Shown piece by piece: positions 26,939 through 35,969 of a DNA stretch of 64,000 nucleotides. The stretch is from assembly GCA_030682255.1 (NCBI GenBank), contig JAUXOK010000026.1:32567-96566 (forward strand). Reading direction: 5' to 3'. The notes under the pieces are model-generated. The model saw nothing but the letters and a program-made list of their open reading frames with translations, did no database searches and was not told the origin of the DNA. Origin of the DNA: Bacteroidota bacterium (GTDB lineage: Bacteria; Bacteroidota; Bacteroidia; NS11-12g; UBA955). Positions within the stretch are counted from its first letter, which is position 1. Every line of letters begins with the position of its first letter. A program made the position numbers and the translations under genes.

Positions 26939-28315
26939 TTAAAATTGAAAATAAATGAATTGTTGTTCAGGACCTCTTAAAAAAACACAAGACAAAATCA
27001 AAAGACTCCAACAAATAATTTGGAAGACGGTGTTTTTTTTTATTATATTCAAAAAAGAATGTTTAGGTGTGTAAACCACTAAAAAAGAAACTATTAACCA
27101 AACAAAAACACTGCTAAAAAAAATGGAATTAAAGCTTGATAACGTATTGAAACGAAACATTGTTTTAATCACATAAAAAGCATCATGAATGGTTGATGCT
27201 CTAAAAAACACCCAAGCCAATAAAACGCCAATAAAAACAACAAAAACACTTAAAAACCTTGGTATTTTAATTGTTTTAAACAATCTTTCTAAACTCAAAA
27301 ACATAGCATGAATGCCACCCCAAAACAAGAATGTTAAATTTGCACCATGCCATAATCCTGAAATCAACATGGTTAACCATTTATTAATTTCCGTTCTAAA
27401 GGGCGAAATTTTATTACCGCCTATAGATTTATAAACGTAATCTCTAAAAAAACTTGACAATGAAATATGCCATCTTTGCCAAAAATTTTGAAAAGAATGT
27501 GCCAAAAATGGATTGTTAAAATTAAGTTTTAAGTGAATGCCACAGAGTTTTGCCAAACCTCGAGCAATTGTTGAATATCCATTAAAATCAAAATAAATTT
27601 GAAAACTAAATGCCAGCATGCAAATCCACCAAACCATAGCATCTGTTTGCATCGAAACAATACTGAATTTATCGTTCACATAAATGGCTAAATTGTCTGC
27701 TAAAACCATTTTTTGAAAAAAACCCCAAACACATAGTTTGACACCATTCAACAACTGCAAGTTATTAACCACATGGTTTTGAGTTAACTGACCTAAAATA
27801 TCCTTGGCTCTAATAATGGGACCTGCTACAAGGTGAGGAAAAAATGATATGAACGCGAAAAAATGCAGTAAGTTTTCAGCCGGCTTGGTTTTTCCTCTAT
27901 ACAAATCAATGGTGTAGCTCATTGAATTAAATGTATAAAAACTGATGCCGACAGGAACAACCAAAGAAAATTCGGGCAATTGATTGTGAAAATTTGTTTT
28001 AAACATATCATCCAACAGTTGCGTTATCCAGCCACTGTATTTAAAAAAAACCAATGACAGTATGTTAGAACCCAGAGAAAGCCAAAGCCAAAAGAATTTC
28101 TTGGAGGGTTGGTTTAATATTTTTTTACCTGAAACATAATCAACCAGTCCTGTAAAAATCAAAATGAACAAAAAACGCCAATCCCACCAAGCATAAAATA
28201 TAAAAGACATCAAAATAATCCAAATCCATTTAAGTTGATTGTACTTTTTAATTCTAGCCCACACCAAAAAGAAAGCTAAAACAAAAACTAAAAATGGCAA
28301 TGAATTAAATACCAT
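26939..28315 (-). CDS. MBOAT family membrane O-acyltransferase (AlgI-like)
   Basis: A 458-residue polytopic membrane protein with about ten to twelve hydrophobic helices. It has the MBOAT signature: FWQRWHISLSSFFRDYVYK, containing the conserved RWH, and LISGLWHGANLTFLFWG with the catalytic His in LWHG. It probably moves an acyl (acetyl) group across the inner membrane to a partner enzyme, here most likely the SGNH protein encoded immediately downstream. It follows the nitroreductase gene by 4 bp. The substrate cannot be read from sequence; no alginate polymerase genes are present, but glycosyltransferases are frequent in the window. Confidence 0.9.
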   Translation of the reverse strand: MVFNSLPFLVFVLAFFLVWARIKKYNQLKWIWIILMSFIFYAWWDWRFLFILIFTGLVDYVSGKKILNQPSKKFFWLWLSLGSNILSLVFFKYSGWITQLLDDMFKTNFHNQLPEFSLVVPVGISFYTFNSMSYTIDLYRGKTKPAENLLHFFAFISFFPHLVAGPIIRAKDILGQLTQNHVVNNLQLLNGVKLCVWGFFQKMVLADNLAIYVNDKFSIVSMQTDAMVWWICMLAFSFQIYFDFNGYSTIARGLAKLCGIHLKLNFNNPFLAHSFQNFWQRWHISLSSFFRDYVYKSIGGNKISPFRTEINKWLTMLISGLWHGANLTFLFWGGIHAMFLSLERLFKTIKIPRFLSVFVVFIGVLLAWVFFRASTIHDAFYVIKTMFRFNTLSSFNSIFFSSVFVWLIVSFLVVYTPKHSFLNIIKKNTVFQIICWSLLILSCVFLRGPEQQFIYFQF

Positions 28316-28319
28316 AAAA

Positions 28320-28892
28320 CTACAATTCTCTTACAAAATTTTGATAATTTCTTCTACCGCCAAGCATTCTTTTCTCAGCAACATGACCTAAAATAAAATA
28401 ACCAAGCAATGTTTCATTTTCATTTAACCGCAGAAAAGATTTCATTTCTGAATCATAAGTTCCAAGACCTGTGCTCCAATAACCGCCTGCATTTTCAAAT
28501 TGAGATAAAGATAAATACATATTTTGAACAGCACATGCAACGGCCTCAACATCTTCTAACTCTTTAGTTTTAGAATCTTCCCTAACCATCACAATTGCAA
28601 TAACATGAGAAATTAATTGACTAAACCCTAAAATTTTATTGAATTTATCTTCTTTAAAAAGCTCTTTAGAAGTGTTTGATTGATAAATTTCAGCCGCTTT
28701 ATCCAACCATACTTTTATCTTATTAGGATTAATAATTACAAATCGCCAAGGGTAATTGGAATGATGATTAGGTGCAAAGTTGGCATTTTCTAACAAGGTA
28801 TTTAAAACCTCATCAGGTAATATTTCTCCAGTATATTCTTTAGGAAAAATACTTCGCCTTTCTTTAATGATGTGATTAATATTTTTTTCCAC
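28320..28892 (-). CDS. Nitroreductase family FMN protein
   Basis: A 190-residue flavoprotein of the nitroreductase fold. RRSIFPKEY near the N-terminus corresponds to the FMN phosphate-binding RRSxR motif, APNHHSNYPWRFVII to the second contact, and GYWSTGLGTY and LLGYFILGHVAEKR to the C-terminal FMN and dimer region. The substrate is unknown; such proteins reduce nitro compounds, quinones or act as dehydrogenases. It overlaps the end of the upstream transporter gene by 17 bp, so the two are translated from one message. Confidence 0.85.
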   Translation of the reverse strand: MEKNINHIIKERRSIFPKEYTGEILPDEVLNTLLENANFAPNHHSNYPWRFVIINPNKIKVWLDKAAEIYQSNTSKELFKEDKFNKILGFSQLISHVIAIVMVREDSKTKELEDVEAVACAVQNMYLSLSQFENAGGYWSTGLGTYDSEMKSFLRLNENETLLGYFILGHVAEKRMLGGRRNYQNFVREL

Positions 28893-29829
28893 GAGATTTG
28901 ATAATTGAATGAATTAAAACACTGCTTAAAATAATTGCTGCACCAATATAAAAATGAATATTTAAAAACTGATGTTCTTTTAATATAAATGCAGCCAAAA
29001 TAATTCCATAAACTGGTTCGAGATTGATTGCTAAATTGGCTGTAAAAGCTGACACTCTCTTCATTGCATTTAGATTCATCACAAATGCAATATTAGTACA
29101 TACCAATGCTAGAATTGCAATCCAAACCACATCAGCATAAATAGAGTCAATAAACATAGGTGAATCTGTGGTAGGAATCCATTTAAACGTTTCAAAATCC
29201 ATGATACTTGGAATATCTAAACCCAAAACCAAAAAGATTGACAAGAACAAGAAACCACCCAAAAGCTCCATAAAAGTCATCAATTTGGTATCGATCTTAT
29301 TGGTTAGAGTAGAATTGATAGTAGAAAACAATGCGGCAACAAAAGCGGAGAACACACCCACAATTATTGCTAGCTGAAAATTACCGCCATCTGCACTAAA
29401 TTGAGGTGTAAAATAGGCAATGATAGAAATACCAATCAATGCTAAAATTCCTAAAATTAATTCTAGCACTTCAAACCTTTTTTTGTAAATCAGAGGTTCT
29501 AAGATTGAAGTAAAAGTACTTGTTAAACCAAAGCAACCGAGCGTTAGGGATGCACTTTTTCCAATTTTAATTGAACCATAAAAAGTTATCCAATGAATGG
29601 CAACCAATGCCCCAATTGCAAATAAACTCATAACATGTTTAAAAGATAATGTCTTTAATATTTTAAAAAAACCCGGGAACAAGAAAAAACCCAAAGCTGC
29701 TAACCACATGCGATGCCAAACGATGGTAAAATGATCTTGAGATATTAATTTTCCCAAAATCGCAGTAAATCCAAATATAAAAACAGCTATATGAAGTTGC
29801 AAAAATGCACGTTTTGTTTCCTTATTCAT
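28876..29829 (-). CDS. EamA/DMT family transporter
   Basis: A 317-residue membrane protein with ten predicted helices in two EamA halves (about 10-140 and 150-305). Landmarks are HIAVFIFGFTAILGKLI, SLTLGCFGLTSTFTSILEPLIYKKR at the end of the first half and FTANLAINLEPVYGIILAAFILKE at the end of the second, the usual place of the E-P motif. It probably exports or imports small metabolites; the substrate is unknown. The frame continues to 29886 but ATG at 29829 (MNKETKRAFLQ) gives a normal cytoplasmic N-terminus. It is the first gene of the long reverse series. Confidence 0.88.
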   Translation of the reverse strand: MNKETKRAFLQLHIAVFIFGFTAILGKLISQDHFTIVWHRMWLAALGFFLFPGFFKILKTLSFKHVMSLFAIGALVAIHWITFYGSIKIGKSASLTLGCFGLTSTFTSILEPLIYKKRFEVLELILGILALIGISIIAYFTPQFSADGGNFQLAIIVGVFSAFVAALFSTINSTLTNKIDTKLMTFMELLGGFLFLSIFLVLGLDIPSIMDFETFKWIPTTDSPMFIDSIYADVVWIAILALVCTNIAFVMNLNAMKRVSAFTANLAINLEPVYGIILAAFILKEHQFLNIHFYIGAAIILSSVLIHSIIKSRGKKY

Positions 29830-29875
29830 TTTGTTGTGCAAAATAAGTAAATAGTCTATAATTATTGATGCAAAA

Positions 29876-29902
29876 AAAAGCCTCACAAAATGTGAGGCTT
29901 TT
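29876..29902. terminator. Strong intrinsic terminator, bidirectional
   Basis: aaaagcctcaca (29876-29887) and tgtgaggctttt (29891-29902) are exact reverse complements around the loop aaa. The A run before and the T run after make it work in both directions. For the reverse strand it ends the lipoprotein gene (29924-30760) and separates it from the eamA operon. Confidence 0.9.
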
Positions 29903-29923
29903 AATTCTGGTTAATAGTTTTAA

Positions 29924-30760
29924 TTATTGAACTAAAGTTTTGTAGAAGCTAGTTCCTGATTTGTAAGGAGAATCATAAACTTTCACTTTGGCTTTTGATT
30001 TTGAACCAAAAGTTTTAGCAGTGATTTTTACTTTAGTAGCTTTACCAAAGAAATTTTTGGTAGTCATTTGAGTGTGTTTGCTGATGATAAACTCATTCTC
30101 GATGAATTTTTCTGCAGAGAAATTTTCATTGAATGAATAAGTTAAGAAATTTCTGAAACGAGCTGGTGTAGTTGAAGTTGTGTATGTTTTTTCATAGGCT
30201 GGAACAGTTCCTTTTCCAGTTGTACTTGGAATTTTAACTTTAGTAGCAGTTTTATCCATTTTTAAATTATCTGTAACTACGATAGCAGCTTTGTTTTCAC
30301 CTGTGCTGGTAGTATTAACTTGAGAAAGGTTATTGAAGATCACATATGTCATGGGAACAGAAACATAAGTATGAGGCGGAACAAAAGTTACTCTTTCTGC
30401 AGTTACAGTTGACATTTTGTTAGAGTAAGTGATGTTTCTACCAATACCAGATGGAACTAGGTAAGTTTCAGTAGTTGTTTTTTCAACCCAATAGTTGTTT
30501 TTCCAATCGTTGTAAATAAATACAGAGCGTTTCCAATCGATATACATTGGCTTGTCTGTTTTGTTGTAAAGTGAAAAATACATGATGCCATTTTCTCCCC
30601 ACATGTCGTAGGTAACTTTAATGTCATCGTTTTCACACACTGAATTTGTAACTGGGTCTTTTCCGATTGACTCTGTTTCTGTCAATCTAATTTGACCACC
30701 ACAAGATGCTAGCAAGATTAATCCTACTAACACTGCCATGTTTAATGTAATTTTTTTCAT
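29924..30760 (-). CDS. Lipoprotein of unknown function
   Basis: A 278-residue protein whose signal peptide ends in a lipobox, LILLASCGG, with Cys19 as the likely lipid attachment. The mature part has many beta strands and Thr-rich loops. It includes FSLYNKTDKPMYIDWKRSVFIYNDWKNN, which resembles a domain for surface or periplasmic proteins in this phylum, but I do not recognise a named family. Most of it looks like one Ig-like or jelly-roll sandwich. It has its own -7 element (30788-30795) and its own terminator, so it is a single-gene unit. The start at 30760 is chosen for the signal peptide; the open frame extends to 30871. Confidence 0.75.
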   Translation of the reverse strand: MKKITLNMAVLVGLILLASCGGQIRLTETESIGKDPVTNSVCENDDIKVTYDMWGENGIMYFSLYNKTDKPMYIDWKRSVFIYNDWKNNYWVEKTTTETYLVPSGIGRNITYSNKMSTVTAERVTFVPPHTYVSVPMTYVIFNNLSQVNTTSTGENKAAIVVTDNLKMDKTATKVKIPSTTGKGTVPAYEKTYTTSTTPARFRNFLTYSFNENFSAEKFIENEFIISKHTQMTTKNFFGKATKVKITAKTFGSKSKAKVKVYDSPYKSGTSFYKTLVQ

Positions 30761-30787
30761 AATTTGATGTATTATACTTTGATTGTG

Positions 30788-30795
30788 CAAACATA
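30788..30795 (-). promoter_or_regulatory. -7 promoter element TATGTTTG for the lipoprotein gene
   Basis: On the reverse strand TATGTTTG matches TAnnTTTG and lies 27 bp before the ATG at 30760. No TTTG is visible at the -33 position. It supports the start at 30760 rather than 30871. Confidence 0.55.
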
Positions 30796-30849
30796 TATAA
30801 ATTTTTTTTATGTTGTTATAATCCATTTGTATTATTTTTCCGGAAAAAT

Positions 30850-32760
30850 ATGAATAACTCTTTTTTTGCATATTTTATAGGCTTATTTCTACTCCTTTTC
30901 TATTGCCAGATAAGTATTTTAGCTTACGAGACAAAAGACACCAATCAAGTGTTAGAATTCAATAAAAAAAGTTTGGAAATAGTTTATTCGAACCCCAACG
31001 AGGCACTTTCTTATGCCAAAAAGGCGCTTTTTATCTCACAAAAATTAAAATATAGACAAGGCGAAGCATCATCTTTAAGTAGAATTGGCATTTATTATGA
31101 TGTGATAGGGAAATATGATTCTGCAATTATTTTTTACCAAAAATCTTTAAAATTTCAACAAAAAACAAAAAACCTAAAAGGGATAGGTGCTTCATACAGC
31201 AATTTAGGATTAGCATATTTAAATAAAGGTGATTATTACAATGCGCTTAGATTTTTTCAGGCTGCTTTATCACCTTTAACATCAATCAAAAACTATCAGT
31301 TTTTAGGAAATTGTTACAATAATATTGGGTTATTATACTATGAGTTAAAGGTTTTTGATAAATCAATAAGTAATTTCAAGACTGCAATTATCTATTATGA
31401 TAGTATTAAAAACACGTATCAAAAAGCCAATGTATTATCTAATTTATCCAATTTATATTCTGACCTAGAACTAATTGACACCTCAATTCAATTATGTAAA
31501 CTTGCATCTGTTATATATGTAAATAACAATGACGATTACAATGCGGCAAAATGTCTTAATAATATGGGTATGTTATATATTAGAAAAGGCAATATTAAAT
31601 TAGCCGAAAAAACTCTACTTGAATCAATTAAACATAATGAAAATTCAAAAAACATTAACGGCATTACTGACACTTATGTCAACTTAGCAATCTTTTACAA
31701 ACAACATTCACAAAAACAAAAATCAGTTTTATATTATAAAAAGGCTTTCGAACTACTGCCTTTATTAACGAATCCAAGGATTAAATCGACACTTCTAAGT
31801 AATTTATCTGAGCTTTATTATGAAGAAAAAAACTATCAGTTAGCCGCCAAACTAATGTTTGAATCCAAAAGACTCAAAGACTCAATTTTTAAAGAAGATG
31901 TATCAAACGAAATTGCAAAAGCTGAAGCACAATTTGGTATTCAAATTAAAGAAAATGAAAATAAAATATTAAAACAAGAAAATAAAATTCAACAATTAGA
32001 AATTATTCAAAATGAAAAAAAACTAAAGCAAAGACAAAATAATATTTTTTTCATTTTGATTGCTAGCATTCTATTAATTTTTATTTCCATAATTTATTTC
32101 AGAAAAAGGCAGTCTATCACTAAGTTAGAAAATGAGAAAAGATTAAAATCAGAACAAAACAAACAAAGAACAAATATATCTCATGAATTACACGATAATG
32201 TTGGAGCTCAACTCTCATATATAGTTAGCAATCTTGAAAAAATACAAAATGGGAATACTGACTCAAAAAACATAGATAACACTTTGGCTATGAGCAAAGA
32301 AGCAATTCTCACCTTGAGAGAAACAGTTTGGGCACTAAATAATGAAAGCATTCAAATCCAGGACTTTTCAGACAAATTAAAACAATATATTAAGAAAATT
32401 GGCAATAATTATGAATTAATAAAAATTGATTTTACAGAGAACATAGAATATAATACTACACTAAACCCACTTGAAGCGTTAAATCTTTTCAGACTATGTC
32501 AAGAGGCATTTTCAAATTGCATCAAACACAGTCAAGCTGAAATTATTACAATAGAACTGAGCAATAACATTGATAATAAATATTTTAACATCAAAATTTA
32601 TGACAACGGCAAGGGATTTGATACATCTTATAATTTTGAAGGACACTATGGTTTAAAAAACATGCTTTTAAGAGCCAAAGAAATTAATGCATCTATTGAA
32701 TTTAATTCACATCATAACCAAGGAACAGAAATAGTCATTAAACTTTTTACTAATAAATAA
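30850..32760 (+). CDS. TPR sensor histidine kinase (NarL-type partner)
   Basis: A 636-residue membrane sensor kinase. An N-terminal signal or anchor (about 1-25) is followed by a TPR array (about 35-345; repeats such as GIGASYSNLGLAYLNKGDYYNALRFFQAAL). Then come a coiled coil (about 355-395), one membrane helix (about 398-418) and a HisKA_3-like dimerisation segment with ISHELHDNVGAQL (phospho-His near 446). The ATPase domain is at about 540-636 with CQEAFSNCIKHSQA (N box), IYDNGKGFD (G1) and GLKNMLLRA. The TPRs appear to be periplasmic. A response regulator follows 114 bp downstream, clearly its partner. The signal is unknown. Confidence 0.92.
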   Translation: MNNSFFAYFIGLFLLLFYCQISILAYETKDTNQVLEFNKKSLEIVYSNPNEALSYAKKALFISQKLKYRQGEASSLSRIGIYYDVIGKYDSAIIFYQKSLKFQQKTKNLKGIGASYSNLGLAYLNKGDYYNALRFFQAALSPLTSIKNYQFLGNCYNNIGLLYYELKVFDKSISNFKTAIIYYDSIKNTYQKANVLSNLSNLYSDLELIDTSIQLCKLASVIYVNNNDDYNAAKCLNNMGMLYIRKGNIKLAEKTLLESIKHNENSKNINGITDTYVNLAIFYKQHSQKQKSVLYYKKAFELLPLLTNPRIKSTLLSNLSELYYEEKNYQLAAKLMFESKRLKDSIFKEDVSNEIAKAEAQFGIQIKENENKILKQENKIQQLEIIQNEKKLKQRQNNIFFILIASILLIFISIIYFRKRQSITKLENEKRLKSEQNKQRTNISHELHDNVGAQLSYIVSNLEKIQNGNTDSKNIDNTLAMSKEAILTLRETVWALNNESIQIQDFSDKLKQYIKKIGNNYELIKIDFTENIEYNTTLNPLEALNLFRLCQEAFSNCIKHSQAEIITIELSNNIDNKYFNIKIYDNGKGFDTSYNFEGHYGLKNMLLRAKEINASIEFNSHHNQGTEIVIKLFTNK

Positions 32761-32811
32761 ATTGAGTAAAAATAGCGCATTTGAGTCATTGCTTCAAAAA
32801 ATACAATTACT

Positions 32812-32844
32812 TATTTTTGCTAATTATTCTACATACAAATGTAG
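32812..32844 (+). promoter_or_regulatory. Promoter -7 element and adjacent inverted repeat before the response regulator
   Basis: TATTTTTG (32812-32819) matches TAnnTTTG, with TTG at 32789-32791 twenty bases upstream. Just after it lies ctacat-acaa-atgtag (32829-32844), a 6-bp inverted repeat in the transcribed leader or at the start site. A promoter between kinase and regulator would allow separate or extra regulator expression. The repeat could be an operator for a dimeric regulator, which is inference. Confidence 0.5.
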
Positions 32845-32874
32845 CATAAAAGATTTATAAAAAAAGGCTTGGGT

Positions 32875-33561
32875 ATGATAAATACAATCAATATCGCAAT
32901 AGTTGATGATAAAAACATTAACCGTCAATCTTTGAATGAACGCATTCAATCCACTGCCAATTTAAAAGTAGTTTTGATGGCAGAAAATGGCGAAGACTAT
33001 ATTAATCAGTTAAAATCACTGGAATTAAATCAACATCCCATGATAACTTTAATGGATATCGATATGCCAATTATGAATGGCATTGATGCTGTTAAAAAAG
33101 GCCTTGAATTATTTCCTAAAACCAAATATTTAATGATTACAATATTTGAGGATGATGACAAGATTTTTGATTCAATTTTAGCCGGAGCAAGTGGTTACTT
33201 GCTAAAGGAAGAAAATTCAGAAACTATCTCTAGGTCTATTCAAGAAATTATAGAATATGGTGGAGCACCAATGTCTCCTAAAATAGCTAGAAAAGCGCTC
33301 AATATGCTAACCAAAAACATATCATCTAAAGACGTTACCGAAACCTCTGATTATGATCTTAGCAAAAGAGAACTCGATATTTTGAAATTATTAGTGGGAG
33401 GACATGACTATAAAATCATTGCAGACAAACTATTCATCAGTCCTCACACTGCAAGAAAACATATTGCCAACATTTATGTAAAGCTTCAAGTAAGCAACAA
33501 AGTGGATGCGGTTAAAATTGCTATTAAAAAAGGTTGGTTTGGGCTATTGTTTACCGCATGA
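32875..33561 (+). CDS. NarL/LuxR-type response regulator
   Basis: A 228-residue transcription factor. The receiver domain (about 1-125) has the acidic pair in IAIVDDKNINRQ, the phospho-acceptor Asp in TLMDIDMPIMNG (near residue 60), the Thr/Ser position in LMITIFEDDD and the Lys in GYLLKEENSE. The C-terminal helix-turn-helix (about 160-225) shows LSKRELDILKLLVGGHDYKIIADKLFISPHTARKHIANIY, split here by its natural turns. It presumably obeys the TPR kinase encoded immediately upstream. I chose ATG at 32875 over TTG at 32869. Confidence 0.92.
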   Translation: MINTINIAIVDDKNINRQSLNERIQSTANLKVVLMAENGEDYINQLKSLELNQHPMITLMDIDMPIMNGIDAVKKGLELFPKTKYLMITIFEDDDKIFDSILAGASGYLLKEENSETISRSIQEIIEYGGAPMSPKIARKALNMLTKNISSKDVTETSDYDLSKRELDILKLLVGGHDYKIIADKLFISPHTARKHIANIYVKLQVSNKVDAVKIAIKKGWFGLLFTA

Positions 33562-33680
33562 AAACTGTGTTGGAAGCTAAATGGTTAATTGTTCAATAGT
33601 TATTAGTGCATTTTTTTTTAATAATTTCTGTTCTTATTTCACATATTCATACTCAAATTCTACATTTCATGGTTTTTTTC

Positions 33681-33715
33681 TTCTGCGTTCTTAGTTCTTA
33701 GATCTAACTTCAAAA
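33681..33715. repeat. Short array of 7-bp repeats (five units)
   Basis: The bases divide exactly into ttctgcg, ttcttag, ttcttag, atctaac, ttcaaaa. The first, second and fourth are the same words as, or one base from, the units of the longer array at 62955-63115. It lies just upstream of the tadA -7 element at 33729-33736, in a 191-bp spacer that holds nothing else. Confidence 0.6.
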
Positions 33716-33728
33716 GGGCTCTATAGTC

Positions 33729-33736
33729 TAAATTTG
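33729..33736 (+). promoter_or_regulatory. -7 promoter element TAAATTTG before tadA
   Basis: TAAATTTG matches TAnnTTTG, 16 bp before the tadA ATG at 33753, so the leader would be only about ten bases. The -33 position has no clear TTTG. A 7-bp repeat array ends 13 bp upstream of it. Confidence 0.55.
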
Positions 33737-33752
33737 TTTGTATAATTGCAAA

Positions 33753-34208
33753 ATGGAAATTTTGGATTTAAAAGAATCAATGATGCGCAAGGCAATTATT
33801 GAAGCAGAAAAAGCTTTTGAACAAGAAGAAGTGCCTATTGGTTGCATTATTATTCACAACAATAAAATAATTGGCAAAGGTTATAATCAAACTGAATTGA
33901 TGCAAGATGTTACCGCTCATGCAGAAATTTTAGCTATTACTGCTGCTTCTCTTAATTTAAACAGCAAATATTTAAACGATTGTGATATGTACGTTACAGT
34001 AGAACCATGTGTCATGTGTTTGGGTGCAATTAAACACAGTAGAATTTCCAAATTATTCATCGGCACATTGGAACCCAAAACAGGCTATAGCCGTTTTATT
34101 AATATGGCTGATTTTCACCCTGAAATGATTGTAGAATCCGGAACACTCCAAGCAGAATGCAAACATTTGATGCAGTCTTTTTTTCAAGAAAAAAGAAATA
34201 AAAGCTAA
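33753..34208 (+). CDS. tadA: Nucleoside deaminase, probable tRNA adenosine deaminase
   Basis: A zinc-dependent deaminase of 151 residues. The active site is TAHAEILAI (zinc His and proton-shuttle Glu) and VEPCVMCLGAIKHSRI (two zinc Cys in PCxxC). EEVPIGCIII and GKGYNQTE near the N-terminus and GYSRFINMADFHPE are TadA-like. TadA converts adenosine 34 of tRNA-Arg to inosine; guanine deaminases are close relatives, so the exact substrate is probable rather than certain. The start at 33753 (MEILDLK) was chosen because the -7 element lies just upstream. The stop codon overlaps the stop of the convergent gene by 4 bp. Confidence 0.82.
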   Translation: MEILDLKESMMRKAIIEAEKAFEQEEVPIGCIIIHNNKIIGKGYNQTELMQDVTAHAEILAITAASLNLNSKYLNDCDMYVTVEPCVMCLGAIKHSRISKLFIGTLEPKTGYSRFINMADFHPEMIVESGTLQAECKHLMQSFFQEKRNKS

Positions 34209-34888
34209 TTTTTTGGCACTTCTTGCTCAATAACGATTTCTTGTTTCACCCAATTCATCGATTTTTTATCCCAATAGTATTTGTTTTTATCGGGATGTTC
34301 TAATCTCGTTATTGGATATTCTTGACAAACTTTCCATAATGGTTCGTTTTGTTCATTAAATGATATATTGCATTTATACCAATGCAAACTTGCTCCCGGA
34401 TTAGTATTTTCAACAACAGTTTCTAATGAACCATTGGGTCTAAATTTCAAATCATATGTTATGCTGTAGCTTTGAATAACACTTTCAAACCGAATAGTTT
34501 CTGTGCCTTTTATTGAATACACCAAAATCCATTGTTTATCATTCACTCTTGGGCAAACCTTTACAGACAATTTATTATTATTAAAATAATAATAAACTGT
34601 ATCGTTCTTTTTTTTTTGATATTTTATTTGGGGCAATTGGGGTTCAATATATTTTATAGCAATTTCTTTCTCAACTGAAAATGTTTCTGTTTTTTCAGAC
34701 TTTTGGTTTATTTCAGTTTGAGTTAAATTATTAGAACTATGTTTCATAGAATCCAATTGTTTTTTCAAATCTCTCACATCCATTTTCAATGAATCAATGG
34801 TTGTGAGTAATTCGTTTTGATTGGTTTCTCTTGGTTGACATGACATTAAAACCACAAAAACTATTGAAATAACAAACTTATTTATCAT
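34205..34888 (-). CDS. Lipoprotein of unknown function with coiled-coil stalk
   Basis: A 227-residue protein whose signal peptide ends in VVLMSC, a lipobox with Cys as the first mature residue. A short coiled coil follows (LLTTIDSLKMDVRDLKKQLDSMK), then a beta-rich domain with KWVLVYS-like strands and paired aromatic motifs (ASLHWYKCNISF, PLWKVCQEYP, HPDKNKYYWDKKSMNWVKQE). I do not recognise the family. It lies convergent to tadA with a 4-bp stop overlap and divergent from paaA. The start at 34888 is chosen for the signal peptide; the frame runs to 34981. Confidence 0.7.
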   Translation of the reverse strand: MINKFVISIVFVVLMSCQPRETNQNELLTTIDSLKMDVRDLKKQLDSMKHSSNNLTQTEINQKSEKTETFSVEKEIAIKYIEPQLPQIKYQKKKNDTVYYYFNNNKLSVKVCPRVNDKQWILVYSIKGTETIRFESVIQSYSITYDLKFRPNGSLETVVENTNPGASLHWYKCNISFNEQNEPLWKVCQEYPITRLEHPDKNKYYWDKKSMNWVKQEIVIEQEVPKN

Positions 34889-35022
34889 GGAATTTATTAA
34901 ACATAAATTGTACCAAATCAAGATATTGAAGAATAAAATATTCCCATAGCCCTGATTTTTATCAGTTATTTGAAATGACAAAGGTCATTCTTTAAAAACT
35001 CTAATTTCAATATAATTGCACA

Positions 35023-35967
35023 ATGAATGCAGATTTAGACAAACAATTAAATGTATTTGAAACTAAAATCAATGAGGACATTAACATAGAACCTAGAGAT
35101 TGGATGCCAGATGATTATAGAAAACACCTTATCAGACAAATCTCCCAACATGCTCATTCGGAGGTTATCGGCATGCAACCTGAAGGAAATTGGATTAGTA
35201 GAGCACCGAGTTTGCGTTCTAAAAAAATATTATTAGCCAAAATCCAAGACGAAGGCGGACACGGATTATACCTTTATTCTGCTGCTGAAACTTTGGGTAT
35301 AAGCAGAGATGAGATGCTTCATCAATTGCATGAAGGCAAAGCTAAATACAGCAGTATTTTTAATTATCCAACATTAACCTGGGCTGATATTGGCGCCATT
35401 GGTTGGTTGGTAGATGGTGCTGCCATTGTTAATCAAGTTTCTCTACAAAAAACTTCTTATGGACCATATGCCCGTGCAATGGTTAGAATTTGTAAAGAAG
35501 AAAGTTTTCATCAAAGACAAGGTTATGAAATTATGACCAAAATGATGCAAGGCACCAAAGATCAACAAGCGATGGCGCAAGATGCAATGAACAGATGGTG
35601 GTGGCCTTCTCTTATGATGTTTGGACCACACGATAGCGATTCGCCAAATACAGGCAACGCCATGAAATGGAAAATAAAACGCCAATCAAACGATATTTTA
35701 AGACAAAAATTCATTGATAAAACCGTGCAACAAGCTCACTTGATTGGATTGAGCATTCCAGACAATAAGTTAAAATGGAACGAAGATAAAAAATCTTATG
35801 ACCATGGAGAAATCAATTGGGATGAGTTTATTAGAGTAATCAATGGTGATGGTCCATGCAACAAACAAAGGATGAAACATCATATCAAAGCCCATCAAGA
35901 AGGTGAATGGGTAAGAAAAGCGGCAATTGCCTATCAATTAAAAAGAAAAGAATTAATTAATCAATAA
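35023..35967 (+). CDS. paaA: Phenylacetyl-CoA 1,2-epoxidase, catalytic subunit A
   Basis: The di-iron subunit of the complex that epoxidises the ring of phenylacetyl-CoA, the first committed step of aerobic phenylacetate breakdown. Carboxylate/His ligands are visible in [13 protein letters not shown] (E-x-x-H) and [13 protein letters not shown] (second E-x-x-H). Family landmarks are [37 protein letters not shown] and [14 protein letters not shown]. The 314 residues fit. paaB and paaC follow with 2- and 3-bp gaps, so the three form an operon. An upstream TATAATTG resembles the -7 motif loosely. Confidence 0.95.
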   Translation: MNADLDKQLNVFETKINEDINIEPRDWMPDDYRKHLIRQISQHAHSEVIGMQPEGNWISRAPSLRSKKILLAKIQDEGGHGLYLYSAAETLGISRDEMLHQLHEGKAKYSSIFNYPTLTWADIGAIGWLVDGAAIVNQVSLQKTSYGPYARAMVRICKEESFHQRQGYEIMTKMMQGTKDQQAMAQDAMNRWWWPSLMMFGPHDSDSPNTGNAMKWKIKRQSNDILRQKFIDKTVQQAHLIGLSIPDNKLKWNEDKKSYDHGEINWDEFIRVINGDGPCNKQRMKHHIKAHQEGEWVRKAAIAYQLKRKELINQ

Positions 35968-35969
35968 AT

